Source: an uncultured Lachnospiraceae bacterium
GTDB lineage: Bacteria > Bacillota > Clostridia > Lachnospirales > Lachnospiraceae
Direction: 5' to 3'
DNA: 52,657 nt
NCBI GenBank assembly: GCA_910577115.1
Contig: CAJTMC010000028.1
Location: 1 to 52,657, forward strand
The notes under the pieces were generated by a model that had not been told where the DNA came from, made no database searches, and saw nothing but the letters and a program-made list of their open reading frames with translations. A program made the translations under genes and the position numbers. Positions within the stretch are counted from its first letter, which is position 1; each line of letters starts with the position of its first letter. Below, in pieces: positions 25,676-34,310 of this stretch.

Positions 25676-26685
25676 TAACTCCTATAGTTCTGTGCGGAAA
25701 ATGCCCGTACCTGCGGATCAATAACGCCATAAAGCAAATTCGCAATCATGTTTCCCACACAGACAAACAACGCGGAAAAAAGCGTTATGCCAAGAAGCAA
25801 AGGGACATCACCATTCAACCCCGCAGCCGAAACCGCACTGCCAAGTCCGGGATAACTAAACACATTTTCTGCCATGACCGAGCCGCCGAACAGCTCCGCA
25901 AACGATGCAAACTGCAAAGTCAGCGCCGGAAAAAGGATATTGCGCAGTCCATGACGGCAAAGAACTGTCCATTTTCCCTCACCTCTCGCACGCGCAAACA
26001 ATACATATTCACTGCTAAGAACATCTATCAGCTTTTGGCGGGTATGCAAAGCAATATTGGAAAAAGACATCAGGCTAAGCGTGAAAGCAGGCAAAATCAG
26101 ATGATGCATTCTCTGCCCGAATGTGACGTCTTCACTGCGTACACCGATAGGCGTAGAAAAGCCAATCGGAAACCATTTCAGCCATACGCAAAATACCAAA
26201 AGTAACACAAGCCCTAACCAAAAGACAGGAACGGAGCTGAGAATATAACAACATTTTTTGAGAATTTTGTCCGCCCATTGGTCCTGATACATTCCCATGA
26301 CACAGCCCAGCCCAAAACCAATCACGCCCGACAATAACCACGCGCAAAACATCAATGCCAGCGAATTCCAAAAACGTTCGCCAATAATTGTCGCAACAGG
26401 TCTGCGATAAAGCGCCGATTCGCCCAAATTGCCATGCAGCGCCTCGGACAGCCAGCCCAAATAGCGCTCTATTGGCGGCTTATTCACACCCCAATACGCC
26501 TCAATCTCCGCCCGCTGCTGCGGAGAAACGGCTGTCCCAAGCCCGATTAGGTACTGCTGCACCGGATCAATTGGCGACGCGCTGACAAGTACAAAGGAAA
26601 TCACACTCACAGCAAACAATAACGAAATCGTCCTGATGCTATATGTAACGAAAATACGGACAATCCGCTTCAAAGCTTCCTTCAT
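25675..26685 (-). CDS. ABC transporter permease (NikB/DppB-like)
   Basis: 336 residues, six predicted helices. It has the N-terminal DppB signature (SPIDPVQQYLIGLGTAVSPQ), then a periplasmic segment, the EAA-like loop (RARGEGKWTVLCRHGLRNIL) and an AENVFSYPGLGSAVSAAGL loop. GGGAG lies 6 bases before the ATG. The gap to the binding-protein gene is 15 bases. Its channel partner is the next gene. Confidence 0.9.
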   Translation of the reverse strand: MKEALKRIVRIFVTYSIRTISLLFAVSVISFVLVSASPIDPVQQYLIGLGTAVSPQQRAEIEAYWGVNKPPIERYLGWLSEALHGNLGESALYRRPVATIIGERFWNSLALMFCAWLLSGVIGFGLGCVMGMYQDQWADKILKKCCYILSSVPVFWLGLVLLLVFCVWLKWFPIGFSTPIGVRSEDVTFGQRMHHLILPAFTLSLMSFSNIALHTRQKLIDVLSSEYVLFARARGEGKWTVLCRHGLRNILFPALTLQFASFAELFGGSVMAENVFSYPGLGSAVSAAGLNGDVPLLLGITLFSALFVCVGNMIANLLYGVIDPQVRAFSAQNYRS

Positions 26686-26700
26686 TATAGTCTCCCATTT

Positions 26701-28338
26701 TCACTCTTCCCAAGTCCATTCCTGCAAATTCTGAATCAGCGGCAGTCCATGACCATGTCCATGAATTGGCTGTTCACCGATAGAAAGTCCATCACGCACA
26801 TAAGTTACATGATCCAAATTGACCACCCAAACCCAAGGACATTCTCCCTGCATAGCCGTACCGGTCATGCCGTCCCACTGTACCTTTTTCCAGTTTTCAT
26901 TCGCCTCCTCGGAGGTCAGCGCCTCCATCGCGGCATCTAAATATCCGTCTGTCACGTCACTCCTATAACCTTCCGGATTATAAAAATCATCTAACAAAGC
27001 GCCGTCGGAGCGGTACAAATAATACGTTTCATTGGGGATTGCAGACCCCCATCCCATCATAACCGCCTCAGAGAACATCCGCTGCATAATCTCGTCCCAG
27101 CTTGTGCCTTCCACGTTGATTTGGATTCCCAGCGCTTTCACCTGCTCCGCAACCGCAACGGCGACAGCCTGACGCACCGAATCACCGGAAGGATAAATGC
27201 AGGAAAATTCTGCTTTCAGACCATTTTTTTCGATAATACCGTCACCGTCCATATCTGCCCAGCCGGCGTCGGCAAGCAGTTTTTTCGCATACGGAACATC
27301 TGTTTCCATCACAACCTCCGGGTTATTCCAAGGCATACCGTCATTTTCAGAATAAGCAGGTCTTCCAAAGCCGTTCAAAACGATATCCGCAATCTGCTGA
27401 CGATTGATACCGTAAGCAATCGCCTGACGAATTTCATGATTACAGGTCACATCATTTCCAACCGGCGCACCGCTCTGTGTCGTCTTTCCTTCATTCGGCA
27501 GAACGGGAAGTGTAAAACCGCGGTTATCCGCAGATGTAATTGCTTCAATATGATAGCCGGCAACCTCTGTCGTGCCAAGCGTTGCCGTAGAGTACGCGAC
27601 ATCAACCTCCCCCGCCTGTACTGCCGCAAGTGCAGCGTCCTCTGACATGAAAACAACCGTAACATTTTTGATTGCGGGAACAATGCCGTAGTAATCTTCA
27701 TTTGCCGTAAACAGAAGCTGCTCCTGTGGTTTCCATTCTACAAACCGATAGGGTCCGGAACCGACAGGGTTCGTGCCGTAATCTTCTCCGTATGCATGTT
27801 CGGGAACGATGCCGACAGAGGCAAGTGTATTGAGAAAAATGGACGTTGGTTTTGACAGTGTGACAACAACGGTTGTATCGTCCTGCGCTGCCGCGCTCTC
27901 CATATAAGTCAAGTCAACGGAACCCTGCGCTGCTTTTGCCGTTTCCAGAGTGAATGCAACATCAGACGCTGTCACTTTTTCGCCGTCCGTAAAAAACGCG
28001 TCATCACGAATGAGAAACGTCCATGTCAAACCGTCAGGCGAAAGACTGTAGTCTGTGGCAAGGTCATTTTCAAATGTCAAATCAGCAGTGTATTTTACAA
28101 GTGTGCTCTGAACAATGGGTGAATTGCCATGCCCCCAGCCCTGCGTCGGATCGAGAGTTTCCGGTTCGGATCCAATCGCGATTACGACACTGTCTTTTTC
28201 AGGTTCTTCGGATATCCTTTCCGATTGTGGAATTACATTCTCATTTGAAGGTTCCTTGTTACGATTTCCACAGGCAGTCATTGTGAAAACCATTGTTGCG
28301 GATAATAAGATTGTTAAAAATTTATTAATATGTATCAT
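26701..28338 (-). CDS. nickel/peptide-type substrate-binding lipoprotein (NikA/DppA family)
   Basis: 545 residues. A signal sequence with lipobox MTAC (Cys23) indicates a membrane-anchored lipoprotein. The SBP_bac_5 fold is recognisable from IGSEPETLDPTQGWGH, LVKYTADLTFENDLATDYSL and NPVGSGPYRFVEWKPQEQL. Family members bind peptides, nickel or nickel-chelator complexes; the larC gene 33 bases upstream on the same transcript argues for nickel. AAGGAAAG lies 6 bases before the start. The metal ligand cannot be read from sequence alone. Confidence 0.85.
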   Translation of the reverse strand: MIHINKFLTILLSATMVFTMTACGNRNKEPSNENVIPQSERISEEPEKDSVVIAIGSEPETLDPTQGWGHGNSPIVQSTLVKYTADLTFENDLATDYSLSPDGLTWTFLIRDDAFFTDGEKVTASDVAFTLETAKAAQGSVDLTYMESAAAQDDTTVVVTLSKPTSIFLNTLASVGIVPEHAYGEDYGTNPVGSGPYRFVEWKPQEQLLFTANEDYYGIVPAIKNVTVVFMSEDAALAAVQAGEVDVAYSTATLGTTEVAGYHIEAITSADNRGFTLPVLPNEGKTTQSGAPVGNDVTCNHEIRQAIAYGINRQQIADIVLNGFGRPAYSENDGMPWNNPEVVMETDVPYAKKLLADAGWADMDGDGIIEKNGLKAEFSCIYPSGDSVRQAVAVAVAEQVKALGIQINVEGTSWDEIMQRMFSEAVMMGWGSAIPNETYYLYRSDGALLDDFYNPEGYRSDVTDGYLDAAMEALTSEEANENWKKVQWDGMTGTAMQGECPWVWVVNLDHVTYVRDGLSIGEQPIHGHGHGLPLIQNLQEWTWEE

Positions 28339-28371
28339 CTCTGTCTTTCCTTGTTTGTATCATCGCTCCGA

Positions 28372-29622
28372 TCACAAATTGCTTATCAGATCTTCTGCTT
28401 CGGAAAGGCTGATGTTTCGTTCTTTTGCAATACGTGCGAGATCGTCATATTCATATTTTTTGCGCTCTACGCCATAGCCCGAAGATATTTTGCACCGGAC
28501 AGAACCGTATGGTGTATCCAATGTCTGAATACTGCGGTCAAGTACGTAGCGGTGAAGCTTGGTTTCCCGAATGCCAATTGTTGTCGTATGTTTGAATATG
28601 GACTTGAGAATCGTTTCCCTGTCCGCCTCGCGGCACATCACATGAATCAGAATGCCCGGGCGCGATTTTTTCATGCCAATCGAAACCGTATATACATCTA
28701 GCGCACCGTCCTTGAAAAGCTGCTCTGTCGCAAATCCGACTGCTTCGGCGGTCATATCGTCCACATTACAGCTTAATTCACAAACTTCCTCCTGTATGGA
28801 AACGGTTTCGCCCAACATCGCACGAACGCAGTTTGCCGCCTCAAAATCTTTTTTCCCCATTCCGTAGCCGATTGCGGTTGTCTGCATTATCGGCATTTCG
28901 CCGAAGCTGTCGGCAAAATATTTCAGCAGCGCCGCACCTGTAGGCGTACACAATTCCCCTTTGATGCTGCCTCCGTAAATCGGTACATTTTGCAGAATAT
29001 GCGCTGTCGCGGGAGCGGGAACCGGCAAAATGCCATGCGCACAGCGCACCTGACCGCTTCCCACATGGACTGGGGATACGACTACTTTATCCGGTGAAAT
29101 TCTGTTCATCAGCAGGCATACTGCTACAATGTCGGCAATCGCGTCCATTGTGCCGACTTCGTGAAAATGGATCTCGGTCACAGGTCTGCCATGCGCTTTG
29201 CTTTCCGCCTCGGCAATCAGTGTGTAGACAGCCATTACATCGTCCTGTATTTTTTGCGGCAGATTCAAATGTCCTCTGACAATATGCTCAATGTCATGCA
29301 AGCCGCTGTGGTGGTGACTGTGATTGTGGTTGTGATTGTGGTCATGCTCGTGACTGTCGTGCTCATGATGGTCATGGGCAAAATGGTCATGTTTGTCATG
29401 TACATCATGGCTTTCTTCTTCCTCGCCGTTAATCGACACGCAAACATGTGTTCCCGTAATGCCGCATTTTACAGACGTTTCCTTTTTGACAAGAATGTCA
29501 GGAATTCCAAGCGCATTCAGTTCTTCCATAAATTGATCCGCATCGGGAATCAGTTCAAGCAGCGCGGCAGCCAGCATATCCCCCGCCGCACCCATCGAAC
29601 AGTCAAGATAAAGTGTTTTCAT
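28372..29622 (-). CDS. larC: nickel insertion protein LarC (nickel-pincer cofactor biosynthesis)
   Basis: 416 residues in one continuous frame. LarC uses CTP to insert nickel into the bis-thioacid pyridinium mononucleotide made by LarB and LarE. The N-terminus LYLDCSMGAAGDMLAAALLE is the family hallmark. Residues 72-109 form a loop with 18 histidines, probably for nickel storage or capture. The C-terminal half holds CELSCNVDDMTAEAVG and a KKSRPGILIHV segment. In Lactobacillus plantarum larC is made by a programmed frameshift from two frames; here no shift is needed. GGGGGAG lies 4 bases before the ATG. Confidence 0.95.
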   Translation of the reverse strand: MKTLYLDCSMGAAGDMLAAALLELIPDADQFMEELNALGIPDILVKKETSVKCGITGTHVCVSINGEEEESHDVHDKHDHFAHDHHEHDSHEHDHNHNHNHSHHHSGLHDIEHIVRGHLNLPQKIQDDVMAVYTLIAEAESKAHGRPVTEIHFHEVGTMDAIADIVAVCLLMNRISPDKVVVSPVHVGSGQVRCAHGILPVPAPATAHILQNVPIYGGSIKGELCTPTGAALLKYFADSFGEMPIMQTTAIGYGMGKKDFEAANCVRAMLGETVSIQEEVCELSCNVDDMTAEAVGFATEQLFKDGALDVYTVSIGMKKSRPGILIHVMCREADRETILKSIFKHTTTIGIRETKLHRYVLDRSIQTLDTPYGSVRCKISSGYGVERKKYEYDDLARIAKERNISLSEAEDLISNL

Positions 29623-29632
29623 TATTCTCCCC

Positions 29633-30388
29633 CTATTTCTTCACATTCATGTGATTCATCATATTCGCAAGATATCCCGCGCCAAAGCCGTTATCAATAT
29701 TTACCACCGAAACACCGCTTGCACAGGAATTCAGCATAGACAACAGCGCAGACAACCCATTAAACGAAGCGCCGTATCCGACACTGGTCGGCACAGCAAT
29801 AACAGGACAGTCCGCCAGACCGCCGATTACACTCGCAAGCGCACCTTCCATTCCGGCAATCGCAATAATCACACTGGCACCCATAATATCCTCAAGGTGC
29901 GCAAGCGTCCTGTGCAGTCCGGCGACGCCGACATCATACAAACGAACTACCTCATTTCCAAGTACCGTAGCAGTAAGCGCCGCTTCTTCGGCAACCGGAA
30001 TATCGCTCGTTCCGCCCGTCGCTACAACGATTTTTCCCATTCCGTCAGGCGTTGGAATCTGTCCTATCATTCCGCATCGGGCATCTTTATAATAATTTAT
30101 CGGGTGTACCTCTCCCACAAGTGCAGCCGCTTCTTCGGCAAGCCGCGTAATGAGGATTGTATTCTGTCCGTTTTTTAACATCATTTCCACGATTCCAATG
30201 ATTTGCTCCGGCGTTTTCCCGGCACCATAAATCACCTCCGCGGTTCCTTGACGCAGTTTGCGGTGCATATCCACCTTAGCGTAGCCAATATCCTCAAACG
30301 GCTTTGTTTTCAGCTTTAAAAGCGCTTCCTCAACAGAAACACTGCCGCCTCTGACGTCCTCCAAAAGCCTTCTGATGTCGTTATTCAT
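29633..30388 (-). CDS. larB: LarB, pyridinium-3,5-dicarboxylate mononucleotide synthase
   Basis: 251 residues. LarB carboxylates nicotinic acid adenine dinucleotide and releases AMP, the first step of nickel-pincer cofactor synthesis. The C-terminal half is related to PurE (AIR carboxylase): VATGGTSDIPVAEEAALTA, then VIIAIAGMEGALASVIGGL and PVIAVPTSVGYG. The N-terminal segment includes DIGYAKVDMHRKLRQGTAEV. It sits 10 bases before larC. Full length for the family. Confidence 0.95.
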   Translation of the reverse strand: MNNDIRRLLEDVRGGSVSVEEALLKLKTKPFEDIGYAKVDMHRKLRQGTAEVIYGAGKTPEQIIGIVEMMLKNGQNTILITRLAEEAAALVGEVHPINYYKDARCGMIGQIPTPDGMGKIVVATGGTSDIPVAEEAALTATVLGNEVVRLYDVGVAGLHRTLAHLEDIMGASVIIAIAGMEGALASVIGGLADCPVIAVPTSVGYGASFNGLSALLSMLNSCASGVSVVNIDNGFGAGYLANMMNHMNVKK

Positions 30389-30444
30389 TTCAACAATCCT
30401 GCCCCTTTCTCAATTTGCAAATTTGTGCATTAAGTGTAAGGTTT

Positions 30445-31191
30445 TCAACCTCTCACCTCCAAATCCAGTGATACGGTTTTATAATAAGCTTTGAATTTTT
30501 CTAAAATATCTTTACGGTGCTTTAACAAAAGCTCCAGTTGTTTTTCCAATACCTGCAGCTTTGCATGACCATCCTGCGAGCGGACGCGAAAATCTGTAAA
30601 TCCAAGCGAAAACAGATATTCTTCCGCCATTTCCGTCGCACACAGCTTTTTTTCGGTAATCTTTTCGCCTGACGGGATTCTTGTCGCAAGGCAGGCATAC
30701 GCAGGCTTATCCCATGTAAACAGGTTTGCCTCTTTCGAAAGCTGACGAATTTGGGGCTTTGTCAGCGCACATTCGCGCAACGGCGAAAGTACGGACAACT
30801 CCTGTAATGCGCGTATACCCGGACGCTCCCGTACGTCATCAGAGGCATTTGTCCCATCTAGCAAAACCGTATATCCGTCTGCTGCCGCCGCCTCCATAAT
30901 TGCGCCGAAAATTGCTTTTTTGCAGTGATAACAACGCTCGGGTGGATTTTCACCCACACATGGAACGGCAAGAATATCTACGGAAAGAACATTGAATTTT
31001 GCTTGAAGCTCCTTTGAAAGCCGTACTGCGTCTTCCAATTCAAAGTTTGGCTGGAATTGGGATTTCACATAGTAGGCGCACACATCTTTTGCATATTTTT
31101 GCGCGGCATATAAGAGAAATGCAGAATCCACACCGCCGGAAAAAGCAATTCCCACCTTCGGGTGCAGTGTAAAAAAATCCTGTAGCGTCAT
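30445..31191 (-). CDS. larE: LarE, ATP-dependent sulfur transferase
   Basis: 248 residues. The N-terminal PP-loop SGGVDS (18-23) adenylates the substrate. LarE supplies the sulfur atoms of the nickel-pincer nucleotide. Cys87 and Cys90 (RCYHCK) and Cys167 (ACLATR) are the notable cysteines; Cys167 appears to match the sacrificial cysteine of the L. plantarum enzyme. Other LarE proteins use a [4Fe-4S] cluster on three cysteines, and I cannot decide which type this is. Its gene leads the larE-B-C-transporter run, with GAGGTG before the ATG. Confidence 0.93.
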   Translation of the reverse strand: MTLQDFFTLHPKVGIAFSGGVDSAFLLYAAQKYAKDVCAYYVKSQFQPNFELEDAVRLSKELQAKFNVLSVDILAVPCVGENPPERCYHCKKAIFGAIMEAAAADGYTVLLDGTNASDDVRERPGIRALQELSVLSPLRECALTKPQIRQLSKEANLFTWDKPAYACLATRIPSGEKITEKKLCATEMAEEYLFSLGFTDFRVRSQDGHAKLQVLEKQLELLLKHRKDILEKFKAYYKTVSLDLEVRG

Positions 31192-31518
31192 GTCATCACC
31201 TCTATTTTATTTATCGAAATTAAGCAGGAATAATCTCCCTGTTCAGCTCACACGCCGCTTTAACTGCATATTTATGGTGTAACCGGCACGATATGTTCTT
31301 AAATTTACATTAGTCTAATCATAAAAAACACACAGCTTCCCTTCAGAGAATTTGTGTGCCTTCTAAGCATTATTTCGATATTTGATTGTTTGATATAATT
31401 GTTTGTTTTTATCGGCTTATCTGTCTGAACCTGTGACAATAATGCTTCTGCATTATTCCCGGCTGCTTCTTGCAACCTTAGATATTGTATAATATAATAC
31501 ATTGAAAATCAATATCTT
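31192..31518 (-). other. 327-base gap between DUF3842 gene and larE, with a weak terminator
   Basis: On the minus strand CACACA (31353-31358) pairs with TGTGTG (31329-31334) and is followed by TTTTTT, a plausible weak terminator of the DUF3842 transcript. larE would then need its own promoter in 31200-31320. No clear -35/-10 pair or riboswitch was found there. A 65-codon frame at 31305-31502 has no ribosome binding site and includes the hairpin, so I do not call it. Confidence 0.4.
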
Positions 31519-31938
31519 CTATTCAAAAATTTTTTCACAAACTTTTTGCAATTCCTTTATCACATCCTGCAATAATTTGCCAACGCTTAAATCGTCCACT
31601 CCGACAACAATATTGTCACAATGATTAATCGGAATCAGAATACGCTTTGCCGGACTTTGCGCCACAGCCTTTGCCATAAGCGGCGTAATTTCACCAAGAA
31701 GCGCATCTGCAATCACAATGCCGATTGGCCCGACAATTACATCCGCTTTTTTGCTGTTCACAACAACTGCATTTTCCCCTGTTGCGGCATTTTCCGCTCC
31801 TGCCTTTATCATCGCTGAAGTTGCCGCCGCATTTGTCCCAACCGCCGTAACAGACACCTTTGGCATATTCTTTTTTATGGCGGAAACAAGCTGTTTTCCA
31901 ATTCCGCCACCCTGTGCATCTATAACCAGTATATTCAT
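31519..31938 (-). CDS. DUF3842 family protein
   Basis: 139 residues, matching the DUF3842 family in its opening MNILVIDAQGGGIGKQLV and in IVIADALLGEITPLMA and PINHCDNIVVGV. The fold looks Rossmann-like with a Gly-rich N-terminal loop, so a nucleotide ligand is conceivable. Its biochemical role is unknown. In Firmicutes it is often found near nickel and lar genes (recalled, not checked), and its position ahead of larE fits that. GAGGACAG lies just before the ATG. Confidence 0.8.
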   Translation of the reverse strand: MNILVIDAQGGGIGKQLVSAIKKNMPKVSVTAVGTNAAATSAMIKAGAENAATGENAVVVNSKKADVIVGPIGIVIADALLGEITPLMAKAVAQSPAKRILIPINHCDNIVVGVDDLSVGKLLQDVIKELQKVCEKIFE

Positions 31939-31961
31939 TCTGTCCTCTTTTCTGTCTGTCC

Positions 31962-32345
31962 TTATTTTACAGGAACTTCCGATGCAGCCATTTCTGCCTT
32001 CTCTATCACACAGCTATGCGGCTTGTTAGGATTATCCTTATCATAGTTCACTGCGACAAACAGGATTTCACCGGCATAGCCTTCCAGCGCCTGTGTGTAA
32101 CTTCGCTCTTTGATTTGCTGTACGGCAGAACTGACAGACTTGTCATATTTTAATTCTATCACCAACGCAGGCTTTCCCGCATGCGGCATTACGCATATCA
32201 TTCTGAAAACTGCCTGTATTAACCTTAACACGTCCGCCTCCAAGCATCTGTACAATATCTGACCGCAGTCCCTCAAAATCCATGTCATTGCCTCCCAAAA
32301 TTTCTTATTCTTTGGATTCAGATAAATTCCCATACAAATCCTCCA
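31962..32345 (-). pseudogene. remnant of a DUF1703 (AAA-ATPase-like plus PD-(D/E)XK) protein
   Basis: The 3' part reads KPALVIELKYDKSVSSAVQQ and LEGYAGEILFVAVNYDKD, the C-terminal nuclease-like domain of DUF1703 proteins with the IELKYDK active-site strand. Just upstream, in another frame, is MDFEGLRSDIVQMLGGGRVK then TGSFQNDM, which belongs to the middle of the same family. The large N-terminal ATPase part and the segment between the two pieces are missing. So there is an internal deletion and a frameshift. DUF1703 genes occur in many copies in gut Firmicutes and Bacteroidetes. Confidence 0.75.
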
Positions 32346-32573
32346 TTCTTGCGCAGCCTGCAAATTTATGCCATGAAAAAGCGTAAGTTTTTTGACGTAT
32401 ACAGCACAGAACAATGTATGCAAAAAGAACAAGTTTGTTCTACAATTCTCTCCTATAACATTATTATACAAAACAGACAATAAATTAACAAGTAAAATTC
32501 CCAAAACAAATTTTCGGTGTCATTTATTCCAATACAGCCGCAGTCATGCCATGCCCTTTAAACCATACTCCTT

Positions 32574-33896
32574 TTAAAATTCACCCGCCTCTCCTGCGTT
32601 CATAATCAGGCGAAACACGAATACGCCGTTATCATTTTGGAAATCATATTTTCCCCCATATTTTTCTGCGGAACGGATTATGCTAGAAACACCTATCCCG
32701 CCGGTAAACTCCGTTTTTGGCTGTCCGTCTTTCAACTCCATTTCTATCCGGCAGGTATTGCGGCAGGAAAACACAAGTTTATTATTTCGTTTTCTGAGCA
32801 TCAGGTGAATGAAGCAGTTTCTTCCGTCCTGACTCTTCTTCACTTCCATACAGGCATAAATTGCATTTTCATAAGCATTGGCAAGAATTGCCACCAAATC
32901 AATACTGGGTATTGTCAAATTTTTACCAATCTCCACGTCCAGTATTACCTCTATTCCCTCACCCCTCGCCTTTTTGGTATATGCGGACAGAATATTGTTG
33001 ACTGCGGCATTGGCACAGATCATTTCCGGTGTTCCGTAATCCGTTTCCTTTTCAAACTCTTTCAGATATGCAAGCAATTCCTCTTTCTGCTCCCTGCGGA
33101 CATACTCCGCTATGACAGCATTATGATGTCTTGCGTCATGACGGATTCGCCTGCCCGATTCCACAGATTCTTCCAAAATCTCGATCTGCCGCTCCAAAAG
33201 CCTGTAATTCATCTGTATCATTTGATTTTCCCGCTCGTATTCTTTCTCGTTACCGACATGGCAATAAAAATGATAGATTAAAAGCTGCAAGGTTCCTGTC
33301 AGAACAAAATTTGATGCAACCTGATAAATACGCTGCGGTGTCACTTCCCGACTCAAATACGGGTTCAAAATGTATCCAATTCCTAACAGAATACTGATAA
33401 TCATAACGGCAACGCTAAACGTGTCTACCTCTTTTTCAATAAAATCTCCAAAGCCCTGAATGGATTTTTTTACATATTTGTCAATCAACCATATAATCAG
33501 ACCGATAATCAAAATGCGCACGATGATATCCGCCCATACATTTCTATGAAAAAAGAGAATGGAAATCTCCAGCGAACCAACGACGAAGACAGCCATAAGA
33601 TAAAAAACCAGTGCCAATTTATAAAACGACAGATAAAGCGATTCCCTGCTAATCCAAATGGCAAAAACCGCAAAGCACAAGTACATCACAAAAGCCACCA
33701 TCCGCACACAGCTAGTCCAGTCTGCTACATACCAAAGACATCCCACAAAAGCCACAGCGACGCAGAAAACCACATAACACAGGGCTGTCTTTTTTTTCGA
33801 ATATCTTGATTTGCTAATATTTAAAAATATTAATATGACCCCTACAAGACTGACTACAAAACGGATAAACGCAATATAGACCGATCCACCTAACAT
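32574..33896 (-). CDS. GHKL-domain sensor histidine kinase (AgrC-like), orphan
   Basis: 440 residues from the ATG at 33896. The upstream ATG at 33908 lies only 1 base from AAAGGAG. Six to seven N-terminal membrane helices (about 1-200) form the sensor. A coiled segment follows with the phospho-acceptor region RIRHDARHHNAVI. The ATPase domain has an N-box (LANAYENAI) and a G-box (GGIGVSSIIRSAEKYGG). Kinases of this HPK10-like type usually pair with LytTR regulators in quorum sensing, but none is adjacent. The direct repeats upstream suggest control by such a regulator. Confidence 0.85.
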   Translation of the reverse strand: MLGGSVYIAFIRFVVSLVGVILIFLNISKSRYSKKKTALCYVVFCVAVAFVGCLWYVADWTSCVRMVAFVMYLCFAVFAIWISRESLYLSFYKLALVFYLMAVFVVGSLEISILFFHRNVWADIIVRILIIGLIIWLIDKYVKKSIQGFGDFIEKEVDTFSVAVMIISILLGIGYILNPYLSREVTPQRIYQVASNFVLTGTLQLLIYHFYCHVGNEKEYERENQMIQMNYRLLERQIEILEESVESGRRIRHDARHHNAVIAEYVRREQKEELLAYLKEFEKETDYGTPEMICANAAVNNILSAYTKKARGEGIEVILDVEIGKNLTIPSIDLVAILANAYENAIYACMEVKKSQDGRNCFIHLMLRKRNNKLVFSCRNTCRIEMELKDGQPKTEFTGGIGVSSIIRSAEKYGGKYDFQNDNGVFVFRLIMNAGEAGEF

Positions 33897-33941
33897 ATCT
33901 ATAACCATACTCCTTTAAATGAATTTTATTGATTATATTTC

Positions 33942-33969
33942 ACTATAGTAAATAAGAGTATAGTGGCAA
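33942..33969 (-). promoter_or_regulatory. probable promoter of the GHKL kinase gene
   Basis: TTGCCA (33964-33969) and TATAGT (33942-33947) with a 16-base spacer on the minus strand, about 45 bases before the start codon. The -35 box is good and the direct repeats end 8 bases upstream of it. Confidence 0.55.
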
Positions 33970-33976
33970 GATGTTT

Positions 33977-34015
33977 GGTACAATTTGCTGTTTTGGTGGT
34001 ACTATTTGCTGTTTT
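33977..34015 (-). promoter_or_regulatory. LytTR-type direct repeat operator
   Basis: Two 18-base copies of GGTAC(A/T)ATTTGCTGTTTT (33977-33994 and 33998-34015) repeat with a 21-base period, two helical turns. They lie immediately upstream of the -35 box of the kinase promoter. On the coding strand the core is AAACAGCAAAT. Paired direct repeats on one face of the helix just upstream of -35 are what AgrA/LytTR activators use. Confidence 0.65.
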
Positions 34016-34063
34016 TACTTGTGTGCTGTTAGAAAATCGCTCAGCCATGTTTCTCTTTTTGAA

Positions 34064-34107
34064 CGTAAAAAACGTATGGTATACTATTGATTGTACCATA
34101 CGTTTTT
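34064..34107 (-). terminator. terminator of the second chemoreceptor gene
   Basis: The 14-base perfect stem AAAAACGTATGGTA/TACCATACGTTTTT (34068-34081 with 34094-34107) has its own T-run within the arm. It lies 200 bases downstream of the chemoreceptor stop. The 34108-34310 stretch shows nothing else. Confidence 0.75.
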
Positions 34108-34310
34108 ACATTCAATTCTAATCTCCGACTGCTAATATTGCAGCTGCTAATTTGAAACATGCAGTAAAATTCTTTTCACTATTTTTCTCCTGATTAAAAT
34201 GCTGCCGTTTTTCTGCTTATAGCGGCTTTTACTCCACCAGAACAATGTTTGCCATTTCAGATGTTGTATATACAAAGCGAAAAGAATTATAATACAGCAA
34301 AAGTACTGCA

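Noticed and set aside
29161..29739. 192-codon plus-strand frame with a Val/Met-rich stretch
   Set aside because: It is the antisense of the His-rich loop of larC and of the larB end.
31305..31502. 65-codon minus-strand frame between DUF3842 and larE
   Set aside because: No ribosome binding site, and it reads through a probable terminator hairpin.
31192..31518. Possible nickel/cobalt riboswitch before larE
   Set aside because: I could not find the four-helix junction with conserved purine-rich internal loops of the NiCo family.
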